From positions 17,664 to 81,663 of the forward strand of contig NZ_BNBS01000027.1 in assembly GCF_014656075.1 (NCBI RefSeq): a stretch of DNA of 64,000 nt. Direction: 5' to 3'. Shown piece by piece: positions 46,855-55,405 of the stretch (the first letter of the stretch is position 1; each line of letters begins with the position of its first letter). Origin of the DNA: Streptomyces hydrogenans (lineage in GTDB: Bacteria; Actinomycetota; Actinomycetes; Streptomycetales; Streptomycetaceae). The notes beneath the pieces are model-generated. The model made no database searches. It was not told the DNA's origin and worked only from the letters and a program-made list of their open reading frames with translations. A program made the translations under genes and the position numbers.

Positions 46855-47735
46855 GCGGCGCCGTGATGGACCTCGACGCGCTCGTCGCCATCGACATGCA
46901 CGCCCACGCGGAGGTCTCCGCGAAGGGCGGGGCCTCGCTCTCGGCCGAGCTGGACGCCGCGGCCGGCGCGTACTTCAAGGCCGAGCACCGGCACCCGACG
47001 CTTCCGGAGATCGCCGCCTACTACCGCGAGCGGTCGATGGCCTGCGTGGTCTTCACCGTGGACGCGGAGTCCGCGACCGGCACCCCGCCGGTGCCGAACG
47101 AGGAGATCGCCGAGGCGGCCGCCGAGAACCCGGACGTGATCATCCCCTTCGCGGGCGTCGACCCGTTCAAGGGGAAGGCGGCGGTCCGTCAGATCCGGCG
47201 TCTGGTCGAGGAGTTCGGGGTCAAGGGCTTCAAGTTCCACCCGAACATCCAGGCCTTCCACCCCAACGACCGGATGGCCTACCCGCTGTACGAGGCGATC
47301 GAGGACGCGGGCGCGATCGCGGTCTTCCACACCGGGCAGACCGGCATCGGCGCGGGCGCCCCGGGCGGCGGCGGGATCCGGCTCAAGTACTCGAACCCGA
47401 TGGACGTGGACGACGTCGCCGCCGACTTCCCCGGCATGCGGATCGTGCTCGCCCACCCGTCCTTCCCCTGGCAGGACGAGGCGCTGGCGGTGGCGACGCA
47501 CAAGCCGAACGTCCACATCGACCTGTCCGGCTGGTCCCCGAAGTACTTCCCGCCGCAGCTCGTCCGCTACGCGAACAGCCTCCTCCAGGACAAGGTCCTC
47601 TTCGGCTCGGACTACCCCCTGCTCACCCCGGACCGCTGGCTCGCGGACTTCGCCGGTCTGCCCCTCAAGGACGAGGTCCGGCCGAAGATCCTCAAGGAGA
47701 ACGCCGCCCGCCTGCTCGGCCTCACCACCACCTGA
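46851..47735 (+). CDS. Amidohydrolase-2 family (ACMSD-like) TIM-barrel hydrolase or decarboxylase
   Basis: A protein of 294 residues. The metal-binding HxH is in VAIDMHAHAEVS. GVKGFKFHPNIQAFHPND, AVFHTGQTG, RIVLAHPSFPW and LFGSDYPLLTPDRWLADF provide the remaining His and Asp ligands. This subgroup includes aminocarboxymuconate-semialdehyde decarboxylase and resorcylate/salicylate decarboxylases as well as hydrolases. Within this operon it probably acts on a ring-derived acid. GTG 46851 overlaps the SDR stop (GTGA); GTG 46863 and ATG 46866 are alternatives. Confidence 0.87.
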   Translation: MSGAVMDLDALVAIDMHAHAEVSAKGGASLSAELDAAAGAYFKAEHRHPTLPEIAAYYRERSMACVVFTVDAESATGTPPVPNEEIAEAAAENPDVIIPFAGVDPFKGKAAVRQIRRLVEEFGVKGFKFHPNIQAFHPNDRMAYPLYEAIEDAGAIAVFHTGQTGIGAGAPGGGGIRLKYSNPMDVDDVAADFPGMRIVLAHPSFPWQDEALAVATHKPNVHIDLSGWSPKYFPPQLVRYANSLLQDKVLFGSDYPLLTPDRWLADFAGLPLKDEVRPKILKENAARLLGLTTT

Positions 47736-47745
47736 GGGACACGCC

Positions 47746-49275
47746 ATGCGCAATCAGGGCATCGGGTCCTGGCCGGCTCGCCGGAACCGTAGGACTCCCC
47801 GCCGCACCGCCCTCCTCCACGAGGGGCGCTCGTACGACTACGCGACGCTCCACGACCGCTCCACCCGGCTGGCCCACGCCCTGCGGGACGCGGGCGTGGA
47901 GCGCGGGGACCGGGTCGCCTTCCTGGGCCCGAACCATCCGGCGTATCTGGAGACGCTGTTCGCCGCGGGGATCCTCGGCGCGGTCTTCGTCCCCCTCAAC
48001 AACCGTCTCACCGTGCCGGAGTTGGCCTTCCAGCTGACGGACTCCGGCAGCCGGGTGCTGGTGCACGCCCGGCAGCCGGACGGCAAGGCCGCCGAACTGG
48101 CCGCGTCCGCCGGGCTCGCCACCCTCCTCTCCGTCGAGGGCGAGGGACCGGGCCAGGTGTACGAGGAGCTGCTCGCGGCCGCGTCGGCGGAGCCGATCGA
48201 CGAGGAGGTGGGGCACCACGACGCCTGCCTCATCATGTACACCTCGGGCACCACGGGCCGGGCCAAGGGCGCCGTCCTCACCCATGGCAACATCGTCTGG
48301 AACAGCCTCAACGTCGTCGTGGACACCGACATCGCCGGTGACGAGGTCGCCTTCGTGAGCGCCCCGCTCTTCCACACCGGCTCGCTCAACATGAGCTGCC
48401 TGCCGACCCTCCTCAAGGGCGGCACGGTGCTCCTGGAGTCCGCCTTCGACGCCGAGCGGGCCCTGCGCCTGATCGAACTCCACGGCGTCACCGCGCTGTT
48501 CGGCGTGCCGACGATGTACGACGCGATGGCGTCCGCCCCCGGCTGGAAGGAGGCGGACCTGACCAGTCTGCGCCTGCTGCTGTGCGGCGGCGCGCCCGTG
48601 CCGACCCGGACGGCGCAGACGTACCTGGAGCGGGGCCTCGCCTTCGTCCAGGGGTACGGGATGACCGAGGCGTCGCCCGGCGCCCTGGTCCTGGACCGCG
48701 CGGACTCGGCCCGCAAGGCCGGTTCGGCGGGCGTGCCGCACTTCTTCACCGACGTGCGGGTGATCCGCCCGGACGGCACGGAGACGGCACCGGGCGAGAA
48801 GGGCGAGGTCGTCGTCTCGGGGCCGAACGTGACCCCGGGCTACTGGAACCTCCCGGAAGCGAGCGCCGCGGCCTTCCGCGACGGGGGGCGCTTCCGGTCG
48901 GGCGACGTGGCCACGGTCGACGCCGAGGGCTACGTCACGCTCGTCGACCGCCTCAAGGACATGATCATCTCGGGCGGGGAGAACATCTACCCCGCCGAGG
49001 TCGAGGACGCCCTGCTCCAGCACCCCGACGTGGCCGAGGCCGCCGTCATCGGTGTCCCCGACGCCCGCTGGGGCGAGGTGGGGCGGGCGGTCGTCGTCCT
49101 GCGCCCCGGGACCTCGCCGACGGCCGGGGAACTCCTCGCCCACCTCCAGGGCCTGCTGGCCCGCTACAAGATCCCGCGGAGCTTCGTCCTCGTCCCCGAA
49201 CTGCCCCGCAACGCCACCGGAAAGCTGCTGAAGGGCCCGATCCGGGACCGCTACGGCAGCACCCCCACCGACTGA
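47746..49275 (+). CDS. Acyl-CoA synthetase (AMP-forming ligase)
   Basis: An ANL-superfamily enzyme of 509 residues that activates a carboxylic acid to its CoA thioester. Motifs appear in order: the P-loop LIMYTSGTTGRAKGAVLTHGN, VSAPLFHTGSLN, VQGYGMTEASPGALVL (motif A5), FRSGDVATVDAEGYVTLVDRLKDMIISGGENIYPAEVE (A7-A8) and the catalytic Lys in PRNATGKLLKGPIRDR (A10). It is ten bases after the amidohydrolase gene. The acid is not known; aromatic, alicyclic or medium-chain acids are likely from the operon content. Confidence 0.93.
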   Translation: MRNQGIGSWPARRNRRTPRRTALLHEGRSYDYATLHDRSTRLAHALRDAGVERGDRVAFLGPNHPAYLETLFAAGILGAVFVPLNNRLTVPELAFQLTDSGSRVLVHARQPDGKAAELAASAGLATLLSVEGEGPGQVYEELLAAASAEPIDEEVGHHDACLIMYTSGTTGRAKGAVLTHGNIVWNSLNVVVDTDIAGDEVAFVSAPLFHTGSLNMSCLPTLLKGGTVLLESAFDAERALRLIELHGVTALFGVPTMYDAMASAPGWKEADLTSLRLLLCGGAPVPTRTAQTYLERGLAFVQGYGMTEASPGALVLDRADSARKAGSAGVPHFFTDVRVIRPDGTETAPGEKGEVVVSGPNVTPGYWNLPEASAAAFRDGGRFRSGDVATVDAEGYVTLVDRLKDMIISGGENIYPAEVEDALLQHPDVAEAAVIGVPDARWGEVGRAVVVLRPGTSPTAGELLAHLQGLLARYKIPRSFVLVPELPRNATGKLLKGPIRDRYGSTPTD

Positions 49276-49293
49276 CCCTCTGGAGAAACCACC

Positions 49294-49749
49294 ATGTCCC
49301 TCACCGTCCACGGCATCGACGAGATCCGCGCCCGGGCCGGCGCCGACCTCGGCCACAGCTCCTGGGTCGAGATCGCCCAGTCCCGCGTCGACACCTTCGC
49401 CGACGCCACCGACGACCACCAGTGGATCCACGTCGACGTGGAGCGCGCGGCGACCGGCCCCTTCGGCGGCACCATCGCCCACGGCTACCTCACGCTCTCC
49501 CTCCTCATCCCCATGTGGAGCGAGCTGCTCCAGGTCGAGGGCGTCTCGATGGCGGTCAACTACGGCCTGAACAAGGTCCGTTTCCCCTCCCCCGTCCGCG
49601 TCGGCTCGAAGATCCGCACCCACGGCCGGATCGCCTCGGTCGAGGACGTCCGCGGCGGCGTCGAGGTCACCGTCGACCTCACCGTCGAGATCGACGGCTC
49701 CGAGAAGCCGGCCTGCGTGGCCCAGGCGGTCTACCGCTTCTACGCCTGA
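49294..49749 (+). CDS. MaoC-like enoyl-CoA hydratase
   Basis: A single hot-dog-fold protein of 151 residues with the (R)-hydratase motif: FADATDDHQWIHVDVERAATGPFGGTIAHGYLTLSL (catalytic Asp and His). This matches the stand-alone MaoC/NodN-type enoyl-CoA hydratases. Together with the CoA ligase and the SDR it could carry out a partial beta-oxidation of a side chain or ring-opened acid. CTGGAGAAACC precedes the ATG. It is the last gene of the operon, followed at once by a strong terminator. Confidence 0.9.
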   Translation: MSLTVHGIDEIRARAGADLGHSSWVEIAQSRVDTFADATDDHQWIHVDVERAATGPFGGTIAHGYLTLSLLIPMWSELLQVEGVSMAVNYGLNKVRFPSPVRVGSKIRTHGRIASVEDVRGGVEVTVDLTVEIDGSEKPACVAQAVYRFYA

Positions 49750-49758
49750 CCCGCAGCA

Positions 49759-49806
49759 CACGCCTCGGGGGCGGTCGCCGGCACCGGCGACCGCCCCCGA
49801 GGCGTG
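49759..49806 (+). terminator. Very strong hairpin terminator after maoC
   Basis: Perfect 23-bp arms at 49759-49781 and 49784-49806 separated by only CA, starting CACGCCTCGGGGGCGG. It is the longest inverted repeat in the window. Confidence 0.8.
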
Positions 49807-49858
49807 CCCGCGCACCGGGTACGGTTCTCCCGCGTCCGGCGGAGGAAGGGGAGGGACC

Positions 49859-51451
49859 ATGACGACCAGGCCCCGTGAGGTGGTCGGCCCCCTGGAGCGG
49901 GGGCTCGCCGTGCTGGAGGCCGTCGCCGCCGGTGACGGCGGGCGGCGGGGGCTCGGCGACCTCGCCCGCACGACGGGGCTGGCGCGGTCCACGGTCGACC
50001 GTGTCGCCACCACGCTCACCGTCCTCGGGGTGCTCCGGGCCGAGGGGCGGGACCTGCTGCTCGCACCCGGCGCGGCCGGTCTCGGCAACGCCTACCTGGA
50101 CTCCTGCGGACTGCCCGCGCTCCTCGGCCCGCACGCCGCCGCGCTCGCCGAGCTGCTCGACGAGGCGGTGTCCCTGGCCCTGCCCGACGGGGACGGGGTC
50201 CGCTTCCTGGCGCAGGCGAACCGGCGCCGCGCCGTGGCGATCGCCTTCCGGCCGGGGGACCTGCTGCCGGCCGCGGGCTGCGCGCCCGGCGCGCTGTTCG
50301 CCGCCGGGTGGGACGAGGAGCGCTGGGCGGGGCACCCGGACGACGCCGGTTTCCGCACGCGGGCCGCGCGGGCGCGCGAGCGGGGCGTGGCGGTCGACGA
50401 CCAGCTGATCGAGCCGGGACTGGTCTCCGTCGCCCTGCCGGTGCGCGATCCGGCCGGGGCCGTCGTGTGCGCGGTGAGCGTCGTCAGCCACACCAGCCGG
50501 CGCGACGCCGGGGCTCTGGAGGCACTGGCGCTGCCGCCGCTGGGGGACACGGTCGCGGCGATGGAGGCGGCGCTCGCCACCGGACCCGACCGGGCGGTGG
50601 AGCCCGACCCGGCGGCCGGGCCCGGGGGCGGGGTCGGGGTGGGCACGGCCGGGTTCAAGGAGGAGCTGGGGTCCGGGTTCCTCCAGTCACTGGCCCGGGG
50701 TCTTGACGTGCTGCGCGCCTTCGGAGCCGTACGCGGACCGGCCCGGCTCACCGACCTCGCCCGGCTCTCCGGACTGCCCCGGGCGACCGCCCGGCGGTCG
50801 CTCCTCACCCTGTGCCACCTGGGGTACGTGCGGGAGGACGCCGACGGCTTCGTCCCGCTCCCCCGCGTCCTGGCCCTCGGTCACGCCCGGCTCTCGGCGC
50901 TCACCCTGCCCGAGATCGCCACCCCGCACCTGGTCCGGCTGGTGCGGAGCGTGCGCGAGTCGGCGTCGGTGGCGGTGCTGGACGGGGACGACATCCGGTA
51001 CGTGGCGCGGGTGGCGGGCAGCCGGCTCCTGCACATCGACATCGTGGTGGGCACCCGGCTGCCCGCGTACGCGACCTCGATGGGGCGGGTGCTGCTCGCC
51101 GCGCTGCCGGAGGCCGAGCGGGACGCCCGGCTCGGGCGGCTCGTCCCGGAGGCCCTGACGCCCCGGACCCTGACCGGGGCCGGGGAGCTGCGCGGGGCCG
51201 TGGCGGCGACCGCGGAGCGGGGTTTCGGCTGGGTGGAGGAGGAGCTGGAGGAGGGCCTGCGCTCGATCGCGGTGCCGGTGCGCGACGGGGCGGGCCGGGT
51301 GGTCGCCGCGCTCAACGTCGCCCTGAACGCGGGCCGCTGCTCCCCGGAGGAGAGCCTGGCGACGCTCCTCCCGCAGCTGCGGGAGGCGTCCGGCCGGATC
51401 TCGGCGGACCTGGCGGCGGTGGGCCGGCACGCTCCGGTACCGACGGCGTGA
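49859..51451 (+). CDS. Fused double IclR-family regulator
   Basis: A protein of 530 residues formed by two IclR units in tandem. Unit one (about 8-235) has a winged helix, LERGLAVLEAVAAGDGGRRGLGDLARTTGLARSTVDRVATTLTVLG, and a shortened ligand domain. Unit two (about 275-525) has LARGLDVLRAFGAVRGPARLTDLARLSGLPRATARRSLLTLCHLGYV and a complete ligand domain with LHIDIVVGTRLPAYATSMGRVLLAALP and ERGFGWVEEELEEGLRSIAVPVRD. The second unit resembles protocatechuate/beta-ketoadipate regulators (PcaR/PobR type). Ordinary IclR proteins are about 250 residues. GGGAGGGACC precedes the ATG. It likely controls the aromatic-acid genes next to it. Confidence 0.88.
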   Translation: MTTRPREVVGPLERGLAVLEAVAAGDGGRRGLGDLARTTGLARSTVDRVATTLTVLGVLRAEGRDLLLAPGAAGLGNAYLDSCGLPALLGPHAAALAELLDEAVSLALPDGDGVRFLAQANRRRAVAIAFRPGDLLPAAGCAPGALFAAGWDEERWAGHPDDAGFRTRAARARERGVAVDDQLIEPGLVSVALPVRDPAGAVVCAVSVVSHTSRRDAGALEALALPPLGDTVAAMEAALATGPDRAVEPDPAAGPGGGVGVGTAGFKEELGSGFLQSLARGLDVLRAFGAVRGPARLTDLARLSGLPRATARRSLLTLCHLGYVREDADGFVPLPRVLALGHARLSALTLPEIATPHLVRLVRSVRESASVAVLDGDDIRYVARVAGSRLLHIDIVVGTRLPAYATSMGRVLLAALPEAERDARLGRLVPEALTPRTLTGAGELRGAVAATAERGFGWVEEELEEGLRSIAVPVRDGAGRVVAALNVALNAGRCSPEESLATLLPQLREASGRISADLAAVGRHAPVPTA

Positions 51452-51458
51452 CGCTCCG

Positions 51459-52196
51459 TCAGGGTGCTTGTCTGCGTGCCTTCCTGGGGTGTCCGGCCGC
51501 GTCCGGGTGCAGGGTCTCCAGCGCCGTCAGCATCAGCTCCAGGGCGAATGGGTAGCCGCTGTCCCGCATGTCGGCGACGAGGAGCGGGTACGTCGCCGCG
51601 ATGTTCGGATGGGTCTCCGTGGGAAGGCGGCCGTAGACGTCCCCCCACACCTCGGTGTCCGCCTCGCCCGCCGCCTTCGGCAGCGCGGAGGCGGCCGCGT
51701 CCTGGGCGGCGAAGGCCAGCGCCTGGTCGACGAAGGCGTGGTAGACACGGACCGCCAGCGGGTCGGGGAAGCCGCCGTCCCGCAGGATGCCGAGGATCTT
51801 CTCCACCGCCCCCGTCTCGTTCGGGCGGCCGGTCGTGCGGTGCGCGGCCAGCAGGGCCGCCTGCGGCTGGGAGACGTAGGAGCCGTGGATCCGCATCCCC
51901 ATCGCGCGCAGGTCGGTGCGCCAGTCCCCGCTCGCCTCCCAGCCCTCCTGCGCCCGCCCGATGATTTCGTCGCAGATCGCGAGGAGCAGGGCGTCGGTGT
52001 TCCGGAAGTAGCGGTAGAGGGCGCTGGGATCGGCTCCGAGGGCCGCGCCCAGTCTCCGTACCGAGAGCGCTTCGGCGCCGTGCTGGGCCACCAGGCGCAG
52101 CGCGGTGTCGACGATGAGCCGTTCGGAGAGGACGGCGCCCTGCTTGGTCGGCCGGCGGCGCTGCCGGCTTCCTTCGGGTACGACACGTGCGGACAT
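51459..52196 (-). CDS. TetR-family regulator
   Basis: A protein of 245 residues with an N-terminal TetR helix-turn-helix: SERLIVDTALRLVAQHGAEALSVRRLGAALGADPSALYRYFRNTDALLLAICDEI. A TetR_C-like ligand domain of about 160 residues follows. The promoter is unusually clear: TTTACA, 17 nt, TAAGGT, then 7 nt to the ATG, so the mRNA is leaderless. The 15-mer dyad fills the spacer, so the protein should repress itself. The same 15-mer lies before the FAD-oxidase operon. It is convergent with the IclR gene (7-bp gap) and divergent from the YtcJ-like amidohydrolase gene. Confidence 0.92.
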   Translation of the reverse strand: MSARVVPEGSRQRRRPTKQGAVLSERLIVDTALRLVAQHGAEALSVRRLGAALGADPSALYRYFRNTDALLLAICDEIIGRAQEGWEASGDWRTDLRAMGMRIHGSYVSQPQAALLAAHRTTGRPNETGAVEKILGILRDGGFPDPLAVRVYHAFVDQALAFAAQDAAASALPKAAGEADTEVWGDVYGRLPTETHPNIAATYPLLVADMRDSGYPFALELMLTALETLHPDAAGHPRKARRQAP

Positions 52197-52203
52197 GGCC
52201 GGG

Positions 52204-52232
52204 ACCTTACGTCAACACCATTGACGTGTAAA
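52204..52232 (-). promoter_or_regulatory. Leaderless tetR promoter
   Basis: On the minus strand: -35 box TTTACA (52232-52227), 17-nt spacer, -10 box TAAGGT (52209-52204), then CCCGGCC and the ATG at 52196. Confidence 0.7.
52211..52225. promoter_or_regulatory. TetR operator, proximal copy
   Basis: GTCAACACCATTGAC inside the spacer of the tetR promoter; the arms extend to 7 bp (ACGTCAA / TTGACGT, 52209-52227). The right arm also provides TTGACG as a -35 box for the rightward amidohydrolase gene. Confidence 0.75.
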
Positions 52233-52400
52233 CGGCTCGCGGGCTTCCATGACGCCCGTCACCTGAACGGCGGCGCCGGTACGATCCGGCCGCCGCAGCC
52301 GGTGCACCTCCGTCCGACGCCTGCCGCGCGGCGCCCCGCGCCCCGGCCGCCGTCGTCCGCCCCGCGCCCCTCCGGCGCGACGCAGCAAGGGAGCCGCCTC

Positions 52401-54035
52401 ATGGCCCAGGCCGATCTCGTCTTCACGCGAGGCCCCGTCCTCACCCTGGATCCGGCGCGGAGCCGGGCCACCTCGCTCGCTGTCACCGGCGACCGGATCA
52501 CGGCCGTCGGCCACGACGAGGTGCGCGAACTGATCGGCCCCGGCACCGAGGTGGTCGACCTCACCGGCAAGCTGCTGCTGCCCGGTTTCCAGGATTCCCA
52601 CATCCACGCGGTGGGCGGCGGCAGTGAGCTCGCCGAGTGCGACCTCACCGGGAGCGTCGACGTCGCGGAGTACCTGGAGCGGATCCGCGCCTACGCCGAG
52701 GCGCACCCGGACCGCGAGTGGATCACCGGTGGCGGCTGGTCCATGGAGAGCTTCGAGGGCGGCATGCCGACCCGCGGGCTCCTGGACTCGGTCGTCCCCG
52801 ACCGTCCCGTCCTGCTGTCGAACCGCGACCACCACGGCGCCTGGGCCAACACCCGCGCCCTGGAGCTGGCAGGTCTGACCGCCGCCACCCCCGACCCGGC
52901 GGACGGCCGGATCGAGCGGGAGGCCGACGGCACCCCGAGCGGCACGCTCCAGGAGGGGGCGACCGGCCTGGTCTCCCGCTTCGTGCCGCCGAGCACCGCC
53001 GAGGACCGCCTCGCGGGCCTGCTCCGGGCGCAGCGCGTGCTGCACTCGCTGGGCATCACGGGCTGGCAGGACGCGCTGCTCGGCTCCTTCAACGGCATGT
53101 CCGACCCGGCCGACGCCTACCTGACGGCGGCCCAGGACGGCTCCCTGACCGCCCGGGTGACCGGCGCGCTGTGGTGGGACCGCGAGCGCGGAGCGGAGCA
53201 GATCCCGGAACTCGTGGACCGCCGAAAGCAGTTGAACGCGGGCCGGTTCAAGGCCACCTCGATCAAGATCATGCAGGACGGCATCGCGGAGAACTTCACC
53301 GCCGCGATGACCGCCCCGTACCTCGACGGCTGCGGCTGCGCGACCGCCAACACCGGGCTCAGCTTCGTCGACCCGGAGGCGCTGCGCGGCTACGTCACCG
53401 AGCTCGACGCCCTCGACTTCCAGGTGCACTTCCACGCGCTCGGCGACCGCGCCGTGCGGGAGGCGCTGGACGCGATCGAGGCGGCCGTCGCGGCCAACGG
53501 CCGTCGCGGCAACCGGCACCACCTCGCCCACCTCCAGGTCGTCCACCCCAGCGACCTGAACCGCTTCGCCGCGCTCGGCGCGATCGCCAACATCCAGCCG
53601 CTGTGGGCGGCGCACGAGCCGCAGATGGACAACCTGACGATCCCCTTCCTCGGCGAGGAGCGGGCGGCCTGGCAGTACCCGTTCGGCTCGCTGCTGCGGG
53701 CCGGCGCGACCCTGGCCGCGGGCAGCGACTGGCCCGTCTCCAGCCCGAACCCGATCGAGGGCATCCACGTCGCGGTGAACCGGCGCGACCCGGAGTCCCC
53801 GGACGGGAAGGTCTTCTACCCGGAGGAGCGCATCGACCTGCTCTCCGCGCTCACCGCCTACACGGCCGGCACGGCGCACGTGAACGGGCACGACGACGCG
53901 GGCAGCCTGATGCCGGGCAACCTCGCCGACCTCGTCGTCCTCGACCGCGACGTCCTGGCGGCACCGGCCGACGAGATCGCGGAGGCCCGGGTGGAACGCA
54001 CCTACGTCGGCGGCACGCTGGTGCACGGGGGCTGA
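52401..54035 (+). CDS. YtcJ-like metal-dependent amidohydrolase
   Basis: A cytoplasmic protein of 544 residues with the YtcJ / N-substituted-formamide deformylase layout. It has a small beta-sandwich at both ends and a barrel with PGFQDSHIHAVGGG (HxH), the internal Lys/metal region SIKIMQDGIAENFTAAM, HFHALGDRAVREALDAIE, HHLAHLQVVHPSDL and AAGSDWPVSSPNPIEGI (Asp). The reaction is hydrolysis of an amide or formamide bond, substrate unknown. AAGGGAGCC precedes ATG 52401. It diverges from tetR, and the shared operator suggests that it belongs to the same regulon as the FAD oxidase, MFS and HAD genes. Confidence 0.88.
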   Translation: MAQADLVFTRGPVLTLDPARSRATSLAVTGDRITAVGHDEVRELIGPGTEVVDLTGKLLLPGFQDSHIHAVGGGSELAECDLTGSVDVAEYLERIRAYAEAHPDREWITGGGWSMESFEGGMPTRGLLDSVVPDRPVLLSNRDHHGAWANTRALELAGLTAATPDPADGRIEREADGTPSGTLQEGATGLVSRFVPPSTAEDRLAGLLRAQRVLHSLGITGWQDALLGSFNGMSDPADAYLTAAQDGSLTARVTGALWWDRERGAEQIPELVDRRKQLNAGRFKATSIKIMQDGIAENFTAAMTAPYLDGCGCATANTGLSFVDPEALRGYVTELDALDFQVHFHALGDRAVREALDAIEAAVAANGRRGNRHHLAHLQVVHPSDLNRFAALGAIANIQPLWAAHEPQMDNLTIPFLGEERAAWQYPFGSLLRAGATLAAGSDWPVSSPNPIEGIHVAVNRRDPESPDGKVFYPEERIDLLSALTAYTAGTAHVNGHDDAGSLMPGNLADLVVLDRDVLAAPADEIAEARVERTYVGGTLVHGG

Positions 54036-54078
54036 CGCACTCGGTACCGGGGTCCCGGAGGCCGGGTCCCGTCCGGTC

Positions 54079-55341
54079 CTACCCCCTCCGCACGGAGGAC
54101 GCCCGGACGTCCAGCCTGACCGGCACGAGTGCCCCGCCGGTCTCCCGCAGGCCCTGCTCCAGCACGGCGACGAGGTGGGCGATCCCCGCCTCGGCGACCG
54201 CGTCCGGGCGCAGGCTCAGCGTCGTCACCGGCGGCTCGGTGTGCACGGCGGTCTCGTCCTCGCTGACACAGGCGAGGAGGAGGTCGCCGGGGACGTCGTA
54301 GCCGATGCGGCGGGCCGCGTCGAGGACGAGCGGCGGGCTGGCCTCGGCGACCACCAGGAGGGCGTCGGGGCGGTCGGGACCGACTCCGAGGGCGGTCTCC
54401 ACGGCCTGGATCACCGGCCCGTTGCCGGGTTCGGCGGCCCGTACGGACAGCACCGGCAGTCCGTGCGCGGCGCACCACGCCCGGTGCGCCGCGTCGACCT
54501 CGCGGTGGAAGCGGGTGGTGCTGTCGGGGACGACGAGCACCGGCCGGCGGGCGCCCTGGGCGTGGAAGTGGTCCAGGGTCTGTCCGACGACGGCGGTCGC
54601 GTCGACGTCCACCCAGTGGGCGCCGGGCCGGCCCTCGACGGACCGGTCGCTGAAGACCGGGATGCGGGCGGCCAGCAGGTCCTCGACGATCCGGTCGTCG
54701 GCGACGGGGTCGGCGACGACCACGGCGTCGAGGGGCAGTGCCGCCCACTCGCTCTGGAGCGATCCCGCGGGCAGCAGCACCACGGCGTAGCCGCGCGCGA
54801 GCGCGGTGGCGGCGGTGGCCCCCGTGAGGCGGGCGAAGTACGGCGACTCCAGGAAGGTCCAGGGGGTGTCGGCCAGCTCGCCGACGACGTAGCCGATCAG
54901 CCGGGCCCGTCCCGCGCGCAGCTGGCGCGCGGTGGCGTTGGGCCGGTAGCCCATGCGGCGCGCGGTGTCGCGGGCCTTCTCCCGGACCTCGGGGGAGAGC
55001 CGGCCGGTGCCGTTCAGGGCCGCCGACACGGTGGTCTTGGACAGGCCGGCCTCGCGGGCCTCGTCGACGAGCCGCACCCGCGGCACGGGCGGCGCGGCGG
55101 CCCGGCCGTGGCGCGCGGCGCCGGAACGCTCGGCCCACGCACCCGCGTCCCCGGCACCGGTCCCGGCTTCGGCTTCGGCTCCGTCCCCGGCACCGGTCCC
55201 GGCTCCGGCTCCGGCTCCGGTGCCGGATCGGGTCCGGGTCCCGACTCCCGCGTCCCCCGTCCCTCCGCCGTGTCCGTCCTGCCCCGGGACCGCCGCGCCA
55301 CGCTCCGGGGTCGCTCCGTCATGCTCTGAGGCTTCGGTCAT
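54079..55341 (-). CDS. LacI-family regulator of the adjacent importer
   Basis: A protein of 420 residues. The helix-turn-helix is RLVDEAREAGLSKTTVSAALNGTGRLSPEVREKARDTARRMGYRPNATARQLRAG, followed by a periplasmic-binding-protein-like ligand domain (LIGYVVGELADTPWTFLESPYFARL, VVVADPVADDRIVEDLL, DALLVVAEASPPLVLDAARRIGYDVPGDLLLACVSEDE, TLSLRPDAVAEAGIAHLVAVL). The first ~85 residues are Gly/Ala/Thr-rich low complexity and atypical. The true start may therefore be further in. It is divergent from the ABC importer operon, with two operators in the 145-bp gap. Such regulators usually sense the imported sugar. Confidence 0.9.
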   Translation of the reverse strand: MTEASEHDGATPERGAAVPGQDGHGGGTGDAGVGTRTRSGTGAGAGAGTGAGDGAEAEAGTGAGDAGAWAERSGAARHGRAAAPPVPRVRLVDEAREAGLSKTTVSAALNGTGRLSPEVREKARDTARRMGYRPNATARQLRAGRARLIGYVVGELADTPWTFLESPYFARLTGATAATALARGYAVVLLPAGSLQSEWAALPLDAVVVADPVADDRIVEDLLAARIPVFSDRSVEGRPGAHWVDVDATAVVGQTLDHFHAQGARRPVLVVPDSTTRFHREVDAAHRAWCAAHGLPVLSVRAAEPGNGPVIQAVETALGVGPDRPDALLVVAEASPPLVLDAARRIGYDVPGDLLLACVSEDETAVHTEPPVTTLSLRPDAVAEAGIAHLVAVLEQGLRETGGALVPVRLDVRASSVRRG

Positions 55342-55370
55342 GCGGCTGATGGTGCCACCCCGCTGACCAT

Positions 55371-55388
55371 TGCAAAACCGTTCCCGCA
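55371..55388. promoter_or_regulatory. LacI operator, imperfect copy
   Basis: TGCAAAACCGTTCCCGCA matches 14 of 18 positions of the perfect copy 38 bp to the right. It lies 30 bp upstream of the LacI start, so it may serve autoregulation. Confidence 0.6.
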
Positions 55389-55405
55389 AAGCTGGTCCGG
55401 AACCC

